Shown here: positions 61,201 through 64,000 of the stretch, piece by piece
How the letters are laid out: each line of letters begins with the position of its first letter
Position numbering within the stretch: the first letter of the stretch is position 1
Assembly: GCA_030762895.1 (NCBI GenBank)
Contig: JAUPTC010000071.1
Span: 5,570-69,569 of the forward strand
DNA from: Sophora flavescens
Taxonomy: Eukaryota > Streptophyta > Magnoliopsida > Fabales > Fabaceae
Length of the DNA: 64,000 nucleotides
Reading direction: 5' to 3'
Translations under genes and position numbers: made by a program
The notes under the pieces: model-generated
Told to the model about the DNA's origin: nothing
What the model saw: the letters and a program-made list of their open reading frames with translations, nothing else
Database searches by the model: none

Positions 61201-64000
61201 AGGTTTTGGGTTAAAAATAGGGTTTTGGGTCAGAATTAAGGTTTTGGGTCAAAATTATGGCGTTGGGTTATTATTAGGGTTTCGGGTCAAAATTTCGGTT
61301 TCGGGTCCAAATTATGGTTTTGGGTCAAAATTAGGGTTTAGGGTTTGAATTAGGGTTTTGAGTTAAAAAAAGGGGTTTTGGGTCAAAATTAGGATCAGAA
61401 TTAGGGTTTTGGGTCAAAATTAGGGCTTTGGTTTAAAATTAGGGTTTTGGGTTAAAATTAGGGTTTCAGGTCAAAATTAAGGTTCTGGTTCAAATTTAGG
61501 GTTTAGGGTCAAAATTGGGGTTTAGGGTTTGAATTAAGGTTTTGATTTAAAAATAAGGTTTTGGGACAAAATAGGGTTATAATTAAGGGTTTGGGTCTAA
61601 ATTAGGGTTAGAATTAGGGTTTTGGGTCAACATTTGAGTTTTGGGTCAAAATTAAGGTTTAGGATTAAAAAAATGGTTTTGGGACAAAAATAGGGTTAGA
61701 ATTAGGGTTTTGGGTCTAAATTAGGGTTTGAATTATTGTTTTGTGTCAAATTTTGCGTTTACGGTCAAAATTAGGGTTTGAATTAGGGTTTTGAGTTAAA
61801 AATAGGGTTTTGGGTCCAAAATAGGGTTAGAATTTGGGTTTCGGGTTAAAAATAGGGTTTCGGGTCAAAATCAGGGTTCTGGGTCAAATTTAGGGTTTAG
61901 GGTAAAAAATAGGGTTTTGGGTTTGAATTAGGGTTTTGAGTTTAAATAGGATTTTAGGTCAAAAATAGTGTTCGAGTTATGGTTTAGGGTTTGAATTAGG
62001 GTTTAGGATCAAAATTAGGGTTTAGGGTCAAGATAAGGGTTTAGGATTTCGAGTCAAAATTTGGGTTCTGGGTTAAATTTTGGATTTAGGGTCAAAATTT
62101 GGGTTGATGGTTTGAATTAGGGTTGAGTTAAAAATAGGGTTTCCTGACAAAAATAGGGGAATTAGGGTATTGTGTTATAATTAGGGTTTTGGGTTAAAAA
62201 TAGGGTCAGAATTTGGGTTAAATTGGGGTTTTGGGTCAAATTTAGGGTCAGAATTTGGGTTTTGCGTCAAAATTAGGACTTTGGGTTGAAATTAGGGTTC
62301 TGGGTGAAAATTTAGGGTTCGGGGTTAAATTTAGGGTTTAGGGTCAAAATTTAGGTTTTTGGGTTGAAATTTAGGTTTCAGGTCAAAAATATTGTTCTGG
62401 GTTAAATTTGGGGTTTAGGGTCAATTTTTGGTTTTAGGGTTTGAATTAGGGTTTTGAGTTAAAAATAGGGTTTTGGGACAAAAATAGGGTTAGAATTAGG
62501 GGTTTGGGTCTAAATTAGGGTTAGAATTAGGGTTTGGTTAAAATTAGGGTTTGGTCTAAATTAGTGTTTTGGGTCAAATTTAGGGTTTTGGGTCTAAATT
62601 AGGGTTTTAAGTCAGAATTAGGGTTTTTGATCAAAATTAGGGATTTGGGTTAAAAATAGGGTCTTGGGTCAAAATTTTGGTTTTGGGTCCAAATTAAGGT
62701 TTTGGGTCAAAATTAGGGTTCAGGGTTTGAATTTGGGTTTTGACAAAAAAAATAGGGTTTAGGGTCAAAATTTAGGTTTTTGGGTTTGAATTAGTGTTTT
62801 GAGTTAAAAATAGGGTTTTACGACATAAATAGGATTAGAATTAGGGTTTTGGGTCTAAATTAGGATTAGAATTAGGGTTTTGGGTCAGAATTAGGGCTGT
62901 GGGTTATAATTATGGTTTTGTGGTCAAAATTTAGGTTGTGTCCAAATTAGGGTTTTGGGTCAAAATTAGGGTTTAGGGTTTGAATTAGGGTTTTGAGTTA
63001 AAAATATGGTTTTGGGTCAAAAATAGGGTTACAATTAGGGATTCGGGTTAAAATTAGGGTTTCGTGTCAAATTTAGGGTTCTGGGTCATGTTTAAGGTTA
63101 AGGGTTTGAATTCGGGTTTTGAGTTTAAAATAGGGCTTTGGGTCAAAAATAGGGTTCGAGTTAGGGTTTCAATTAGGGTTTTGCGTCAAATTTGGGGTTT
63201 AGGATCAAAATTAGGGTTTAGGGTTTGAATTAAGGTTTTGGGTTAAAAATAGGGTTTTGGGTCAGAATTAGGGTTTTGGGTCAAAATTATGGCGTTGGGT
63301 TATTATTAGGGTTTCGGGTCAAAATTTCGGTTTCGGGTCCAAATTATGGTTTTGGGTCAAAATTAGGGTTTAGGGTTTGAATTAGGGTTTTGAGTTAAAA
63401 AAAGGGGTTTTGGGTCAAAATTAGGATCAGAATTAGGGTTTTGGGTCAAAATTAGGGCTTTGGTTTCAAATTAGGGTTTTGGGTTAAAATTAGGGTTTCA
63501 GGTCAAAATTAAGGTTCTGGTTCAAATTTAGGGTTTAGGGTCAAAATTGGGGTTTAGGGTTTGAATGAAGGTTTTGATTTAAAAATAAGGTTTTGGGACA
63601 AAATAGGGTTATAATTAAGGGTTTGGGTCTAAATTAGGGTTAGAATTAGGGTTTTGGGTCAAAATTAAGGTTTAGGATTAAAAAAATGGTTTTGGGACAA
63701 AAATAGGGTTAGAATTAGGGTTTTGGGTCTAAATTAGGGTTTGAATTATTGTTTTGTGTCAAATTTTGCGTTTACGGTCAAAATTAGGGTTTGAATTAGG
63801 GTTTTGAGTTAAAAATAGGGTTTTGGGTCCAAAATAGGGTTAGAATTTGGGTTTCGGGTTAAAAATAGGGTTTCGGGTCAAAATCAGGGTTCTGGGTCAA
63901 ATTTAGGGTTTAGGGTAAAAAATAGGGTTTTGGGTTTGAATTAGGGTTTTGAGTTTAAATGGTGTTTTAGGTCAAAAATAGTGTTCGAGTTATGGTTTAG
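58204..64000. repeat. Degenerate telomere-like satellite with higher-order period near 2 kb
   Basis: Built from variants of a roughly 20-base unit such as TTAGGGTTTTGGGTCAAAA, with TTTAGGG-type words throughout but no long perfect telomere run. Distinctive phrases recur at long range: ATTTGGGTTAAATTGG at 58204, 60186 and 62211; GGCGTTGGGTTATTATTAGG at 59268, 61259 and 63291; CAAGATAAGGGTTTAGG at 60001 and 62029. This gives higher-order units of about 1.98-2.03 kb, three present, the last cut by the window end. No genes are seen. Confidence 0.95.

Noticed and set aside
58204..64000. A functional chromosome end
   Set aside because: The TTTAGGG words are heavily degenerate and organised in 2-kb units. 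A working plant telomere would be long perfect arrays.

Overview
The window is repeat-dense plant nuclear DNA. The evidence is Copia and Athila-type LTR retrotransposons primed by plant tRNA-Met and tRNA-Asp, a plant hAT transposon with a BED finger, very large LTRs without coding capacity, and a satellite built on the plant telomere word TTTAGGG. AT-rich spacers and deep nesting suggest a large-genome dicot; I cannot name the species. I see no intact host gene, no tRNA or rRNA gene and no CRISPR. Two 500-N blocks (22554-23053 and 57704-58203) are assembly gaps.

Layout. 1-5981: degenerate Copia element on the minus strand, its far LTR just outside the window. 5982-6786: AT-rich flank with a doubtful exon remnant. 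6787-8392: part of an LTR of an unidentified element, plus orientation. 8393-22553: a large retrotransposon derivative (LARD-like) in plus orientation with 3.7-kb LTRs; its internal region is split by a 3.9-kb hAT element (14792-18689) with a perfect 8-bp target duplication. 23054-57703: the same LARD family in minus orientation as a tandem array LTR-internal-LTR-internal-LTR sharing LTRs. The middle LTR (30442-33426 plus 51025-51728) is interrupted by an Athila-like element (33427-51024). That element is interrupted by a second, non-autonomous gag-protease element (35724-43454, perfect 5-bp target duplication). 58204-64000: degenerate telomere-like satellite with a higher-order period near 2.0 kb.

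How the parts relate. Nesting gives an order: minus LARD array, then the Athila-like element, then the gag-protease element. The two Athila-family elements share LTR ends, tRNA-Asp primer site, polypurine tract and 3' noncoding region, so the coding-poor one was probably mobilised by relatives of the other. No element here is intact: frameshifts and stops break the Copia polyprotein, the hAT transposase and both Athila-family reading frames.

Most striking signal. Four separate families of short, arrayed inverted repeats (dyads) with 2-3-base centres occur in control regions of unrelated retroelements: TCGC-NNN-GCGA, GAGCACG-NN-CGTGCTC, ATCACGGC-NNN-GCCGTGAT and GGACT-NNN-AGTCC. In the two Athila-family LTRs the TCGC-NNN-GCGA array lies about 20 bp upstream of a TATA-like box. 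A homologous dyad-bounded cassette also lies in the leader of the Copia element, so the cassette has crossed between retrotransposon superfamilies. The GAGCACG family shows the same placement next to a TATA-like box. Function (protein-binding site, RNA hairpin or recombination substrate) is not decided by sequence alone.
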